From: Marimonas arenosa
GTDB taxonomy: Bacteria; Pseudomonadota; Alphaproteobacteria; Rhodobacterales; Rhodobacteraceae
Assembly: GCF_030848945.1 (NCBI RefSeq)
Contig: NZ_JANHAX010000006.1
Location: forward strand, 124,001-188,000
Direction of reading: 5' to 3'
DNA: 64,000 bases
The notes beneath the pieces were generated by a model. It was given only the letters and a program-made list of their open reading frames with translations. It did no database searches and was not told the origin of the DNA. Numbering within the stretch: position 1 is the first letter of the stretch; each line of letters opens with the position of its first letter. Shown here piece by piece: positions 43,126-52,018 of this stretch. Both the position numbers and the translations under genes were made by a program.

Positions 43126-45261
43126 ATGGATCAGAAAAATTTACCCCTCACGCGGGATCTAGTCCTCATCGGAGGTGGGCACACGCATGCGCTGGTGCTT
43201 CGGCGATGGGCGATGAACCCTCTAACAGGTGCGCGCCTTACCCTGGTCAACCCGGAGCCGACCGCCGCCTATTCCGGAATGCTACCGGGACATGTCGCAG
43301 GTCACTATGACAGGGATACGCTTGATATTGATCTTGTGCGGCTGGCACGGTTCGCCGGTGCAAGGCTCATACTTGGTAGCGCTTGCGGCATCGACCGAGA
43401 AACAAAGACCGTGCAGGTCAAGGGTCGCCCCGACATAGGCTTTGACATCGCGTCGATCGACGTCGGCATAAACAGCGCCATGCCTGATCTGCCCGGCTTT
43501 GCCGCGCACGCCGTGCCGGCAAAGCCGCTTGGACCCTTCGCCAGCGCCTGGGCCGCCTTTCGGACCGGACAGGGGACGGCACGGCTCGCCGTCATCGGTG
43601 GCGGGGTCGCAGGCGCCGAACTGGCGATGGCAATGGCGCATGCCATGAGAAAAGACGGCCGAGCAGCTTCCATCACGCTGCTTGAGAAACAACGCGCCTT
43701 CTCGGCCCTCGGAAAGACGGCTGCCGATCGCCTGAAACGCGCTCTCCAAGAAAATGCGATTGAGCTGCTCGAGGGCGTCCAGCCGGCACGGATCTCAGCG
43801 GACCGCGTGGAACTGGAGGATGGACGACACGTGCCCGCCGATTTCGTAACCGGCGCTGCCGGGGCACGCCCACACCCGTGGCTGGAAGACACCGGCCTGA
43901 CGGATGAGCACGGTTTCATTCCGGTTGATGCGCGTCTTCGCAGCTCGGATCCGGCGATCTTCGCAACCGGCGACTGCGCGATCATGAAAGAGTCACCCCG
44001 GCCGAAAGCAGGTGTCTTCGCGGTGCGCCAGGCTCCTGTCCTGTTCGACAACCTGCGTGCTGCGCTTAGCGAAACAGGTGGCCTCAGGTCCTACCGCCCA
44101 CAACGGGATTACCTTAAGTTGATCTCCCTTGGCCGGAAAGCGGCGCTCGCCGAACGCTTTGGCATGGCTTTGTCCGGACCATGGCTCTGGCGCTGGAAGG
44201 ACGGGATAGACCGTCGCTTCATGGCAAAGTTCGAGCGGCTCGAACCTGCGGATCCGACGCCCCTTCCTTGGCCTCGCGCGGCTGGCGCCGATGCCCAGGG
44301 GCAGAAACCCATGTGCGGAGGGTGCGGCGCGAAAATCGGGCCCTCAGCCCTGCGAAAGGCGCTTGCCCGAGTTGAAACCACAGGTATCGGCGACGACGCG
44401 GCCCTTCTCAAGATGGGCGAGACGCGCCAGGTCATCAGCACCGATCATCTCAGGGCCATGGTCGAAGACCCGGTCACGATGGCCCGCATCGCCGCAGTCC
44501 ACGCCCTGGGAGACATCTGGGCCATGGGAGCGGAGCCGCAGGCTGCGCTTGCATCCATCGTGCTGCCCCGGCAATCCCCGAGACTTGCCGAACGCGCGCT
44601 GGCCGAGATCATACAGGCAGCACAGGAAACCGTTGTTGCTGCAGGTGCGGAAATCGTGGGCGGACACAGCACGCAAGGCGACGAACTCATCATCGGGTTC
44701 ACCGTGACCGGGATTTGCCATCGCGACCCTATCACGCTTTCTGGCGCAAGGACTGGTCAGAAACTCGTGCTGACCAAGCCGCTTGGCAGCGGCGTGATCA
44801 TGGCGGCAGAGATGGAAGGGCTTGCGAGAGGCGCCGACGTGGCAGCGGCACTGGCCACGATGTCCCAGCCCCAAGGCAGCGCGGCGGGCATCCTCGCTGG
44901 GGCATCGGCCATGACGGACGTGACAGGATTTGGCCTCGCCGGCCACCTGGCCGCATTGTGTGATGCCTCGGGGGTCGGGGCCGAACTTTGGACCGACGCG
45001 GTGCCGATCATGCCTGGCGCGCTTTCCTTGTCGAAACGGGGTGTGCGCTCATCACTCTATGCCGAGAACCGGCAGGGCTTTCCTGAAATCCAGGAAGGCC
45101 CTGAGACTGCTCTCTTCTTCGACCCGCAAACCGGCGGCGGGCTACTGGCCGCCATTGACGGCGACGCAACCGCGCTGGTTTCCGAAATGAAATCCATGGG
45201 CTTCGACGCCGCAGTGATCGGTCACACGACAGATCACGCCGGTCAGGTCGAGATCGTTTGA
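43126..45261 (+). CDS. selD: Selenide, water dikinase fused to an NADH-dehydrogenase-like flavoprotein
   Basis: A 711-residue two-domain protein. Residues ~1-380 form a pyridine-nucleotide-disulfide oxidoreductase: FAD motif IGGGHTHALV, NAD motif VIGGGVAGAELAMAM, and ATGDCA. Residues ~395-711 are SelD with Cys400 and Lys403 in CGGCGAKI, GDDAALL, the STDHLRAMVEDP Asp, and ATP/metal segments near GDIWAMGAEPQAA. SelD makes selenophosphate from selenide and ATP. Such fusions occur in proteobacteria; the flavoprotein part may supply reduced selenium. Its end overlaps the convergent mnmH/selU by 19 bases. Confidence 0.94.
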   Translation: MDQKNLPLTRDLVLIGGGHTHALVLRRWAMNPLTGARLTLVNPEPTAAYSGMLPGHVAGHYDRDTLDIDLVRLARFAGARLILGSACGIDRETKTVQVKGRPDIGFDIASIDVGINSAMPDLPGFAAHAVPAKPLGPFASAWAAFRTGQGTARLAVIGGGVAGAELAMAMAHAMRKDGRAASITLLEKQRAFSALGKTAADRLKRALQENAIELLEGVQPARISADRVELEDGRHVPADFVTGAAGARPHPWLEDTGLTDEHGFIPVDARLRSSDPAIFATGDCAIMKESPRPKAGVFAVRQAPVLFDNLRAALSETGGLRSYRPQRDYLKLISLGRKAALAERFGMALSGPWLWRWKDGIDRRFMAKFERLEPADPTPLPWPRAAGADAQGQKPMCGGCGAKIGPSALRKALARVETTGIGDDAALLKMGETRQVISTDHLRAMVEDPVTMARIAAVHALGDIWAMGAEPQAALASIVLPRQSPRLAERALAEIIQAAQETVVAAGAEIVGGHSTQGDELIIGFTVTGICHRDPITLSGARTGQKLVLTKPLGSGVIMAAEMEGLARGADVAAALATMSQPQGSAAGILAGASAMTDVTGFGLAGHLAALCDASGVGAELWTDAVPIMPGALSLSKRGVRSSLYAENRQGFPEIQEGPETALFFDPQTGGGLLAAIDGDATALVSEMKSMGFDAAVIGHTTDHAGQVEIV

Positions 45262-46298
45262 AGCTCGGCTGCTATCTGCTCGGCCACCGCGTCGAGCGCC
45301 GCCGGCGAGAGCTCTTGGGTGTGAACCCGTGCCGCCGGACGTTTCCCCCTGGACCGAGCCGACTTGTCATACGACGGATCATAGTGATCGGCGGCCAGGG
45401 ATCGGCAAAGCGCGACCTGATCGCCGGCGTCTGCCAAGCTGTTCCAATTGTCAACAACTGCGTGGCCCCGATAGCGACGAAGTGGCGCCAGTTTCGATTT
45501 CAGAACGTCTCCGTCAGCGAGCACGTCCGCGTAGGCATCCGCAAGGTAGCGAGCCCGTGCTTCAAGAGGGGCGCTGACCACGATCCACGGGGCCTTTTGC
45601 ATCGCGCTCCAGATTGATGGCGGCAAAGTCACGGCGCCGATCTTGCTGCTTTCAGCCTCGACCAGGACTAGGCGACCGGGATCAAGACGAGCAAGGGTTC
45701 CGGCCAGGGCGCTTTCGAAACTTTTCTGGCTGGGTTGCGGCGTTCCAAGGTCTCCCAGGATCGAGCCCCGGTGCCGGGCGAGACCCTCGAGGTCCAGCAC
45801 CTGCACGCCGAGGCTCTCGAGCCTTGGCAAGAGTTCCGTCTTGGCAGTTCCAGTATATCCTCCCAGCTGGACCAGCCGGAAACGCAGCGGCTCTTCGTAG
45901 AGTTCCTTGACGACCAGCCGCCGATACGACCTGTAGCCGCCCTCAATCGTTTCTGCACGCCACCCGATCTCCCGCAGCATCCATGCAAAGGACCCGGACC
46001 GCTGACCGCCCCGCCAGCAATAGACGAGAGGCTTCCACCTTCCGTCATAGTCACCTAAAGCCGTTTCGATATGGTGCGCGGCATTGCGGAAAACGAGTGC
46101 GGCACCAATCTTGCGGGCGCGAAAAGGTGACTCCTGCTTGTAGATCGTGCCAACCCGTGCACGTTCTTCGTCGTCCAGAACCGGCAGGTTGATTGCACCA
46201 GGGATATGGTCCTCGAAATACTCCGAGGGGCTGCGGACATCTATGATCGTATCGAAGTCATGTGACCGCAGGTCAGTGAGTGCATCCAAAGAGATCAT
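45243..46298 (-). CDS. mnmH: tRNA 2-selenouridine synthase (MnmH/SelU/YbbB)
   Basis: A 351-residue protein: a rhodanese domain with catalytic Cys94 in YCWRGGQRSGS and a P-loop domain (GGYTGTAKTELL, about 146-157). It replaces the sulfur of 2-thiouridine at the wobble position of Lys/Glu/Gln tRNAs with selenium from selenophosphate (via geranylation). It stands tail-to-tail with selD, their ends overlapping by 19 bases. No selA or selB lies in the window, so selenium here may serve tRNA modification only. Confidence 0.95.
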   Translation of the reverse strand: MISLDALTDLRSHDFDTIIDVRSPSEYFEDHIPGAINLPVLDDEERARVGTIYKQESPFRARKIGAALVFRNAAHHIETALGDYDGRWKPLVYCWRGGQRSGSFAWMLREIGWRAETIEGGYRSYRRLVVKELYEEPLRFRLVQLGGYTGTAKTELLPRLESLGVQVLDLEGLARHRGSILGDLGTPQPSQKSFESALAGTLARLDPGRLVLVEAESSKIGAVTLPPSIWSAMQKAPWIVVSAPLEARARYLADAYADVLADGDVLKSKLAPLRRYRGHAVVDNWNSLADAGDQVALCRSLAADHYDPSYDKSARSRGKRPAARVHTQELSPAALDAVAEQIAAELQTIST

Positions 46299-46900
46299 CC
46301 TTGTGTACTAGCGTCTGGTGCCCAGAGTGCAAACAGCACGTGGTATTTTTCCACGCGGTTCAGGATTGACCGGTGCAAAGGTTTCTGAAGCGCCGCCTGG
46401 GGACGCTCAAGACACTTCGGGGTTGTTGAGAACAGGTGTCTTCTGACTTTCAGTTGTGTTTCCCTGATTATTGCTGTCTGTTCTCTTCAAGTTACGTATT
46501 GCTCCTGCCTCAAGGATGTTCATCGATGGCAAGTCCATCCCGAGCTGAAGGCCATGATCTATCGGATCTGGGCGGGACAACGTCCGTTGCGGACCGAATC
46601 CGATTCAAGCACCCGTTCATGTTGTGAACGGTCGGAGTGACGCCGATCCTCGGTCAAGAGTTCGGCATGGATCGCGCCGCCGGAACACCAAAAGCCTGAC
46701 GTCGCCTTAAAAAATTGATCCCCCGTTATTGAGGAGTTCTGCCGGAATATTCAGGAAAACCGAGGATCAGATACCCGACCCGACTTTTTTGCCAACCCGA
46801 GCCGACCCGCACTTTCGCGATTGGCGCACGCCCTGCCTGCGCAAACACTGGGATCCGAAGCGGATCGGCAACACGCCGCCGGGGCAAGCGAATCTCCGGG
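46299..46900. other. Gene-free interval between mnmH and the deacetylase gene
   Basis: About 600 bases. The open frames found are short or inconsistent, and no tRNA-like cloverleaf, including a selenocysteine tRNA, was recognised by eye. It contains the mnmH promoter and a GATCCG-AAG-CGGATC hairpin (46852-46866) about 35 bases after the deacetylase stop, which could terminate that transcript. Otherwise I see nothing. Confidence 0.4.
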
Positions 46901-47755
46901 TCAGAGATCGATGACCTCTCGTCGCAGGGTGTCACGGCGCTCGCCCGCATGGGCCGCGATGTCTTCCATCGGGGCAAACCAGACATCGCCCGCCTCAAGC
47001 GCGCGTTCGATCAGCTTTTCCATCTCGCGCCAGCGGGCCACCCGACCGGTCAGGAACGGGTGCAGCACCGGCATCCAGAACCCCCCCGCCTCGTGCATCG
47101 CCTCGAACTCCTCGGCAAAGGCGCGTATCCCGTCCGACGGCGCCCGCACCGGCATCAGGTAGTCGATTTCGGCGAAATGGGCGAACGGCGGCCAGTCGTC
47201 GGTTCCCCAATGCGGCGGCAATTCGATCAACTCACCCTTCGGCGTCTCCACCAGATAGGGAAGATCATCGGCCATCATCGAGCTGTCGTAGACGATGCCA
47301 TGCTCGATCAGCCGGGCGATCATCGCCGGCGTGATCGAATAAACCGGCGCGCGATAGCCCCGCGGTTTGCGACCGGTCATCGCCACATGAACCTCCAGAG
47401 CCCGCTCGAACAGCTCGGCTTCCCGCGCATCGGAATGCTCCATCGGGTCCTCGTGCATCCAGGAATGATGCCCGATCTCGTGCCCGTCCTCGAGGATCGC
47501 TTCCACCGTTGCGGGATAGGTCTGCATCACCCACGCCGGCATGAAAAAGGTCTGGGTCAAACCCAACCTGCGATAGCTCTCGAGAATGCGTGGCACCGCC
47601 ACCGTCGGGCCATATCGGCCCATCGAAATCGGCTGCAGGCGCAGATCGGCATCTTCCGGCCGCGCGGTGCGGATCAGGGAATCGGCGTCGATATCGAAGG
47701 TGACGCAGGCGGCGCAACGCTTGCCGTCGGGCCAGTCAATCGGGTTCAGAAACAT
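46901..47755 (-). CDS. Polysaccharide deacetylase-family (NodB fold) hydrolase
   Basis: A 284-residue NodB-fold metal hydrolase. The first metal/catalytic motif reads TFDIDADS instead of TFDD, and the zinc histidines are in HHSWMHED (HxxxH). RAPVYSITP, the MTGRKPRGYRAP region and the late HPFLTGR segment match PgdA/PuuE-like enzymes, which include peptidoglycan and cyclic-amide (allantoinase-like) hydrolases. No signal peptide is seen, so a cytoplasmic small-molecule amidase is likely. The start at 47755 is 32 bases after tetR on the same strand. Confidence 0.85.
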   Translation of the reverse strand: MFLNPIDWPDGKRCAACVTFDIDADSLIRTARPEDADLRLQPISMGRYGPTVAVPRILESYRRLGLTQTFFMPAWVMQTYPATVEAILEDGHEIGHHSWMHEDPMEHSDAREAELFERALEVHVAMTGRKPRGYRAPVYSITPAMIARLIEHGIVYDSSMMADDLPYLVETPKGELIELPPHWGTDDWPPFAHFAEIDYLMPVRAPSDGIRAFAEEFEAMHEAGGFWMPVLHPFLTGRVARWREMEKLIERALEAGDVWFAPMEDIAAHAGERRDTLRREVIDL

Positions 47756-47787
47756 CGGGCTCTCCTTTTTCTTCTCCGACCCGTCCG

Positions 47788-48402
47788 TCAGCCGCGGCAG
47801 ACTGAAAACAGCGCGGTCAAGTCGTTGCGCAGGCGGGATTCAATATCTTCCGGGGTTGCGTCATCGTTCGATATGAACTGGATGAAGCGGGCATTCTGAA
47901 GCTGGAACAGGGCCTGGCCCAGATGCACCGGATCAATCGCGCCGGGCAGCGACCCGGCCTGCTGTGCCGCTTCGATGCGCTGGATCAGCACATAGGCCAG
48001 TTGCCGGTCCAGGTCCGAATAGGCCTTGCTCAGCCGCGTGCCTGCCTCGGTCGTGACGGCAGCAATTACCTGTCGCCAGATGTCCTTCTCCAGATTCGCT
48101 ATGGCATGATCCATGATGATATGCGCGAATTCGACCACGAGTTCGACCAGATCGCCGTCGCCGCGCGGCAGCGATTCGTCGAGACGGGGGATCAGAGCAG
48201 CGTCGCTCTCGACGACAAGGGCCAGAAGAACTCCCGCTTTGGTGCCGTAATAGTTGTGCACGGTCACGCCGGAAACACCTGCGGCCTCGGCGATGTTCTC
48301 AATGGTCGTCTTCTCGTAACCCTTCTTTTTGAAGAGGGTTTTCGCCGATGCCACGATCCTTTTTCGACGGTCTTCCTTTTGTCTTGCGCGCAGGGTCGTC
48401 AA
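47788..48402 (-). CDS. TetR-family transcriptional regulator
   Basis: A 204-residue TetR-type regulator. The N-terminal helix-turn-helix reads RIVASAKTLFKKKGYEKTTIENIAEAAGVSGVTVHNYYGTKAGVL; the all-helical remainder binds an unknown effector. It diverges from the NitT/TauT-type transporter operon, and a perfect 16-base palindrome lies between them. The likely role is repression of the transporter/ureohydrolase operon and of its own transcript, which includes the deacetylase gene. Confidence 0.92.
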   Translation of the reverse strand: MTTLRARQKEDRRKRIVASAKTLFKKKGYEKTTIENIAEAAGVSGVTVHNYYGTKAGVLLALVVESDAALIPRLDESLPRGDGDLVELVVEFAHIIMDHAIANLEKDIWRQVIAAVTTEAGTRLSKAYSDLDRQLAYVLIQRIEAAQQAGSLPGAIDPVHLGQALFQLQNARFIQFISNDDATPEDIESRLRNDLTALFSVCRG

Positions 48403-48466
48403 CCTTTGTCTCCCAACAAGGTGGTGTACATCTCGCCTTACATTAGCGTAGTAAAAATTTTTATTG

Positions 48467-48482
48467 AACTAAAATTTTAGTT
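48467..48482. promoter_or_regulatory. Perfect palindrome in the tetR/transporter intergenic region
   Basis: AACTAAAATTTTAGTT, 16 bases with no spacer, 54 bases before the transporter start and 65 from tetR. It is a typical TetR operator size, placed so that bound protein would cover both promoters. Confidence 0.65.
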
Positions 48483-48535
48483 AGGTACAGTTTTATCCAT
48501 AACTTCTACAAAACGCCAAACAGCGAGGAATGATC

Positions 48536-49594
48536 ATGCGCCCAGTTCTGAAACTTGCCGCCGCGGCGGCCATGCTCCTGGGGGGTGCGGCCGGCTCCGC
48601 CTCGGCCGAGACCGTCAATGTCGGCATCTGCGTTTCGTGGCCCGGCTATGCCATGCTGGAAGTCGCCCGCCAGAAAGACCTGATCCCCGGTCACGACCTG
48701 AACATCACCATTTTCGAAGATCCGCTCGGCGGTCACGCCGCCCTCGCCGCGGGACAAATCGACGTCTACGGCTGCACGGCTGACTATACGCCGCTGACGG
48801 TCGACCGTGGCACGGATGTGGTCAACGTGGCGTTTCTCAACCCGTCCTACGGCGTCGACCACGTGATCCTTTCGCCTGGAATCGAAACCGCCGATCTGCC
48901 CGGCAAAAAGGTTGCCGCGCCGCAGGCCTATATCGGCCACCTTCTGATGGGCATCTGGCTCGACTCGGTCGGAATCGCCCCCGACCAGGTCGAATGGGTC
49001 AACCTGAACGCGGACGAAGCCGTCGGCCCGATGATGTCGGATGACCTCGCAGCCGCCTACATGTATGAGCCCTGGATTTCCAAGGTGCTCGAGGCCAAGC
49101 CCGGCGCGAAAAGTATAGTGAACACGGGCGATCCGGATGTTCTGAAAACCGGAATCTTCATGGATGCCCTCTACATGAACAAGAAGTTCATCGCTGAAAA
49201 GCGCGACGTGGCGCTGGACGTGCTTAAGGCCCGTTGGGAAGGCCTTGGTTACTGGAGTGCAAACACCGAAGAAACCAACAAGCTTCTGGCGGCCTATCTC
49301 CAGTGGCCTGAAGAAGACATCGGCTATGTCATCGGCACCAACGGCAAGAGCTTCGAAGGCGGCATCTACATGTTCGACTTCGACGAATCCGCCCGCCTCT
49401 GCGGTGTGCTCGACGGCGACGGACCCTTCGGCATGGCCAACGGCTCGATGGCCGACTCGATCGCATTGACCAACGACTGGTGGGTTAAGCTCGGCCTGAT
49501 GGACAAGAAGGTCGACGCGGCCGCGGGCATCGATTGTTCGCTGATGGGCGATCTCGTCGAAGCGGGGTATCGTCAATCGCTGACGGCACACTGA
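48536..49594 (+). CDS. NitT/TauT-family ABC transporter substrate-binding protein
   Basis: A 352-residue periplasmic protein: a signal peptide (KLAAAAAMLLGGAAGSASA) and an SsuA/THI5-like fold (VNVGICVSWPGYAMLEVARQ, DPLGGHAALAAGQIDVYG, MSDDLAAAYMYEPWISKVLE). The family binds sulfonates, nitrate, cyanate, thiamine precursors or guanidine; the ligand cannot be assigned. The ATG at 48536 has GAGGA at suitable spacing, better than ATG 48530. It is the first gene of a six-gene operon. Confidence 0.9.
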   Translation: MRPVLKLAAAAAMLLGGAAGSASAETVNVGICVSWPGYAMLEVARQKDLIPGHDLNITIFEDPLGGHAALAAGQIDVYGCTADYTPLTVDRGTDVVNVAFLNPSYGVDHVILSPGIETADLPGKKVAAPQAYIGHLLMGIWLDSVGIAPDQVEWVNLNADEAVGPMMSDDLAAAYMYEPWISKVLEAKPGAKSIVNTGDPDVLKTGIFMDALYMNKKFIAEKRDVALDVLKARWEGLGYWSANTEETNKLLAAYLQWPEEDIGYVIGTNGKSFEGGIYMFDFDESARLCGVLDGDGPFGMANGSMADSIALTNDWWVKLGLMDKKVDAAAGIDCSLMGDLVEAGYRQSLTAH

Positions 49595-49657
49595 CGACCA
49601 GCGGGGGCGTGCTCGTTGCGCCCCCGTTTCTTCTCTCGGGCAAGGAAAGGGTCCGCC

Positions 49658-50452
49658 GTGGCAACGAACAGGTTCTTCGGACTGCGCAAACCGGTGGGGC
49701 GCCGGCAACGCCTGGTCTCCGCCTTCGGAATCTGGGCGGTGTTCTTCGGCGTCTGGATTTTCGCATCATCGGCCGGGCTGGTGAATGACCTTCTGGTCCC
49801 TGCCCCGCAAAAGGTTTTCGCCACGACCTGGGACCTGTTCTGGGAACGGGGTTTTGCCAGCGATGTCATGATCTCGATCAGCCGCGTGGTGGGCGCCTTT
49901 GCCATGGCCTGTGCGGTGGCCGTGCCGCTCGGCGTTCTCATGGGCGCCTTCCCGGCCATCGAGGCGGTTTTCGCCCCCTTTGTTTCGGCCTGGCGCTACC
50001 TGCCCGCCCCGTCCTTCATCCCGATCCTCCTGATGTGGTTCGGCACCGGTGAGGCGCCGAAGCTGGCGCTTCTGTTCATCGGGGTGATCTTCTTTCTGAT
50101 CACCCTGATCATGGACCACACCAAGAACGTCCGCGAAGAACTGGTCGAAACCGCGCTTACGCTCGGGGCCGGCCGATCGACCGTGGTGATGAAGGTCGTC
50201 TTTCCCGCAGTCCTGCCCAATATCGTCACGGCGATGCGGCAGATGCTCGCCATGGCCTGGACCTATCTTGTGATCGCCGAGATCGTCGCCTCGACCACCG
50301 GGATCGGCGCGATGATGATGCGCGCCCGACGCTTCCTGAAGACCGACGAAATCCTGTCCGGCATCATCGTGATCGGAGCGCTCGGTCTGATTTTCGATCT
50401 GTTATTCGCCTTGTTGCATCGCTGGGCTTTCCCCTACCTGAGAAAGAGCTGA
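49658..50452 (+). CDS. ABC transporter permease (NitT/TauT type)
   Basis: A 264-residue inner-membrane permease with about six helices and the EAA loop (ETALTLGAGRSTVVMKVVFPAVLPNIVTAMR). The GTG at 49658 with AAGGAAAGGG upstream is chosen over a longer frame starting at 49616. It sits between the binding protein and the ATPase gene and overlaps neither; the ATPase ATG follows 1 base after the stop. Confidence 0.92.
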   Translation: MATNRFFGLRKPVGRRQRLVSAFGIWAVFFGVWIFASSAGLVNDLLVPAPQKVFATTWDLFWERGFASDVMISISRVVGAFAMACAVAVPLGVLMGAFPAIEAVFAPFVSAWRYLPAPSFIPILLMWFGTGEAPKLALLFIGVIFFLITLIMDHTKNVREELVETALTLGAGRSTVVMKVVFPAVLPNIVTAMRQMLAMAWTYLVIAEIVASTTGIGAMMMRARRFLKTDEILSGIIVIGALGLIFDLLFALLHRWAFPYLRKS

Positions 50453-50453
50453 C

Positions 50454-51248
50454 ATGACCGGGCAAAGCACGCTTCAGATCCGAAATGTCTCAAAGCGGTT
50501 CGATCTGGGCCGGGGCCGGTCCGTACAGGCGGTTCAGGACATCAGTTTCGACGTCGAACAGAACTCTATCTGCGTCCTTCTCGGCCCTTCGGGCTGCGGC
50601 AAATCCACCGTCTTGCGGATGATGGCCGGGCTCGAGACCCCGACCGAGGGAGAGATCGTGATCGGCGGGCGTACCGTCGACGGCCCGGGCCGCGACCGTG
50701 GCATGGTCTTCCAGGCCTACACCTCGTTCGATTGGCTGTCGGTCCGGAAGAACGTCGAATTCGGCATGAAGATCAACGGACTGCCGGCCTCCGAGCGAAA
50801 GGACCGCACCGCGCATTTCATCGACCTGGTTGGCCTCACCAAATTCGCCGACGCGTATCCCTCACAGCTCTCGGGCGGTATGCGGCAGCGCGTGGCCATC
50901 GCCCGCACACTGGCCAATGGCCCGGAAGTCCTTCTCATGGACGAGCCTTTCGGAGCGCTCGACGCCGAAACCCGCTGGCTGATGCAGGAACTGATGATCA
51001 ACGTCGCCGAACAAACCAGCACGACCATGGTCATCGTTACCCATGATCTCGAAGAGGCGATTTTCCTTGCCGACAAAATCGTGTTCCTCTCAAGCCACCC
51101 CGGGCGGCTGAAAGAGGAAATCGTGCCGCAGTTCAAGAACGGCAAACGGATTGCCGACAAGGAGAAAGTCGTCAAACTCGATGGCTATAGCGACCTCGAG
51201 GCGCATCTCATGCGCCTCATGCGGCAAGAGGGGCGCGAAAACGAATGA
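50454..51248 (+). CDS. ABC transporter ATP-binding protein (NitT/TauT type)
   Basis: A 264-residue ATPase: Walker A GPSGCGKST, Q-loop VFQAYTSFDWLSVRKNVEFG, signature LSGGMRQRVAIARTL, Walker B VLLMDEPFGALD, and H-loop VTHDLEEAIFLAD. It belongs to the SsuB/TauB/NrtD subfamily. It energises uptake through the preceding permease and overlaps the next gene (SDR) by 4 bases. Confidence 0.94.
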   Translation: MTGQSTLQIRNVSKRFDLGRGRSVQAVQDISFDVEQNSICVLLGPSGCGKSTVLRMMAGLETPTEGEIVIGGRTVDGPGRDRGMVFQAYTSFDWLSVRKNVEFGMKINGLPASERKDRTAHFIDLVGLTKFADAYPSQLSGGMRQRVAIARTLANGPEVLLMDEPFGALDAETRWLMQELMINVAEQTSTTMVIVTHDLEEAIFLADKIVFLSSHPGRLKEEIVPQFKNGKRIADKEKVVKLDGYSDLEAHLMRLMRQEGRENE

Positions 51249-52018
51249 CCGGCCGTCTGACCTTCGACTTCACCGGGAAGAAGGTGCTCGTCACCGGCGC
51301 CAGCAGCGGCATCGGCTACGGGGTCGCTGCTGCTTTCGCCGCGGCCGGGGCCGAGCTGACAATTCTGTCAGACACCGGCGCGATCCACGAAGCCGCCGCG
51401 AAACTGTCTGGCAGCGTCCGTGCAATTCAGTGTGATATTGCCAATGCCGCGCAGGTGACCGAGAAACTCGCCGATATCGGAACGCTCGACGTCCTTGTGA
51501 ACAACGCCGGGCTCGAGCGCCCCACACCGCTGACCGGGGAAAACCCGGAAGGCAACGCAACCTTCGAGCGGATCATCGCGATCAACGTGACCGGCACTCA
51601 GAATGTCACCGACACGCTGGTGAACCGCATCGCCGATGGCGGGCGCATCATCCTGACCGCGTCGATCTGGTCACGGACCGCCGTGCCGGGGTTCTCGGCT
51701 TACGTTGCCAGCAAGCATGCCAATCTTGGCCTCATGCGCACCTGGGCACAGGAACTGGGCCCGCGTCGGATCTGCGTAAACGCGGTCTGCCCCGGCTGGA
51801 TCAAAACCGGCCCGGCAATGAATTCGCTGCGGGAACTGGCGCAGTCCAGCGGCAGGACCGAAACCGAGGTCGAACAGGAAATCATGTCGGCCCAAGCCAT
51901 CGACAAATTGATGGAGCCGGTGGACATTTCCGATCTCTATCTCTTCCTCGCGTCTTCCGGTGGGACGAACATTACCGGGCAGGCCATCAACATTGACCGG
52001 GGCGAGGTCATGTCATGA
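51245..52018 (+). CDS. Short-chain dehydrogenase/reductase (first of two)
   Basis: A 257-residue classical SDR: NAD(P) motif TGASSGIG, NNAG in VNNAGLERP, catalytic Ser in ILTASIWS, and Tyr-xxx-Lys in YVASK. It oxidises an alcohol or reduces a carbonyl; the substrate is unknown. It overlaps the ATPase gene before and the next SDR gene after by 4 bases each, so it is translationally coupled to the transport operon. Confidence 0.92.
   Translation: MTGRLTFDFTGKKVLVTGASSGIGYGVAAAFAAAGAELTILSDTGAIHEAAAKLSGSVRAIQCDIANAAQVTEKLADIGTLDVLVNNAGLERPTPLTGENPEGNATFERIIAINVTGTQNVTDTLVNRIADGGRIILTASIWSRTAVPGFSAYVASKHANLGLMRTWAQELGPRRICVNAVCPGWIKTGPAMNSLRELAQSSGRTETEVEQEIMSAQAIDKLMEPVDISDLYLFLASSGGTNITGQAINIDRGEVMS

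Noticed and set aside
46299..46900. Possible selenocysteine tRNA (selC) near selD/selU
   Set aside because: No 8-base acceptor stem, long variable arm or UCA anticodon arrangement could be assembled by eye; a tRNAscan/aragorn run would settle it.
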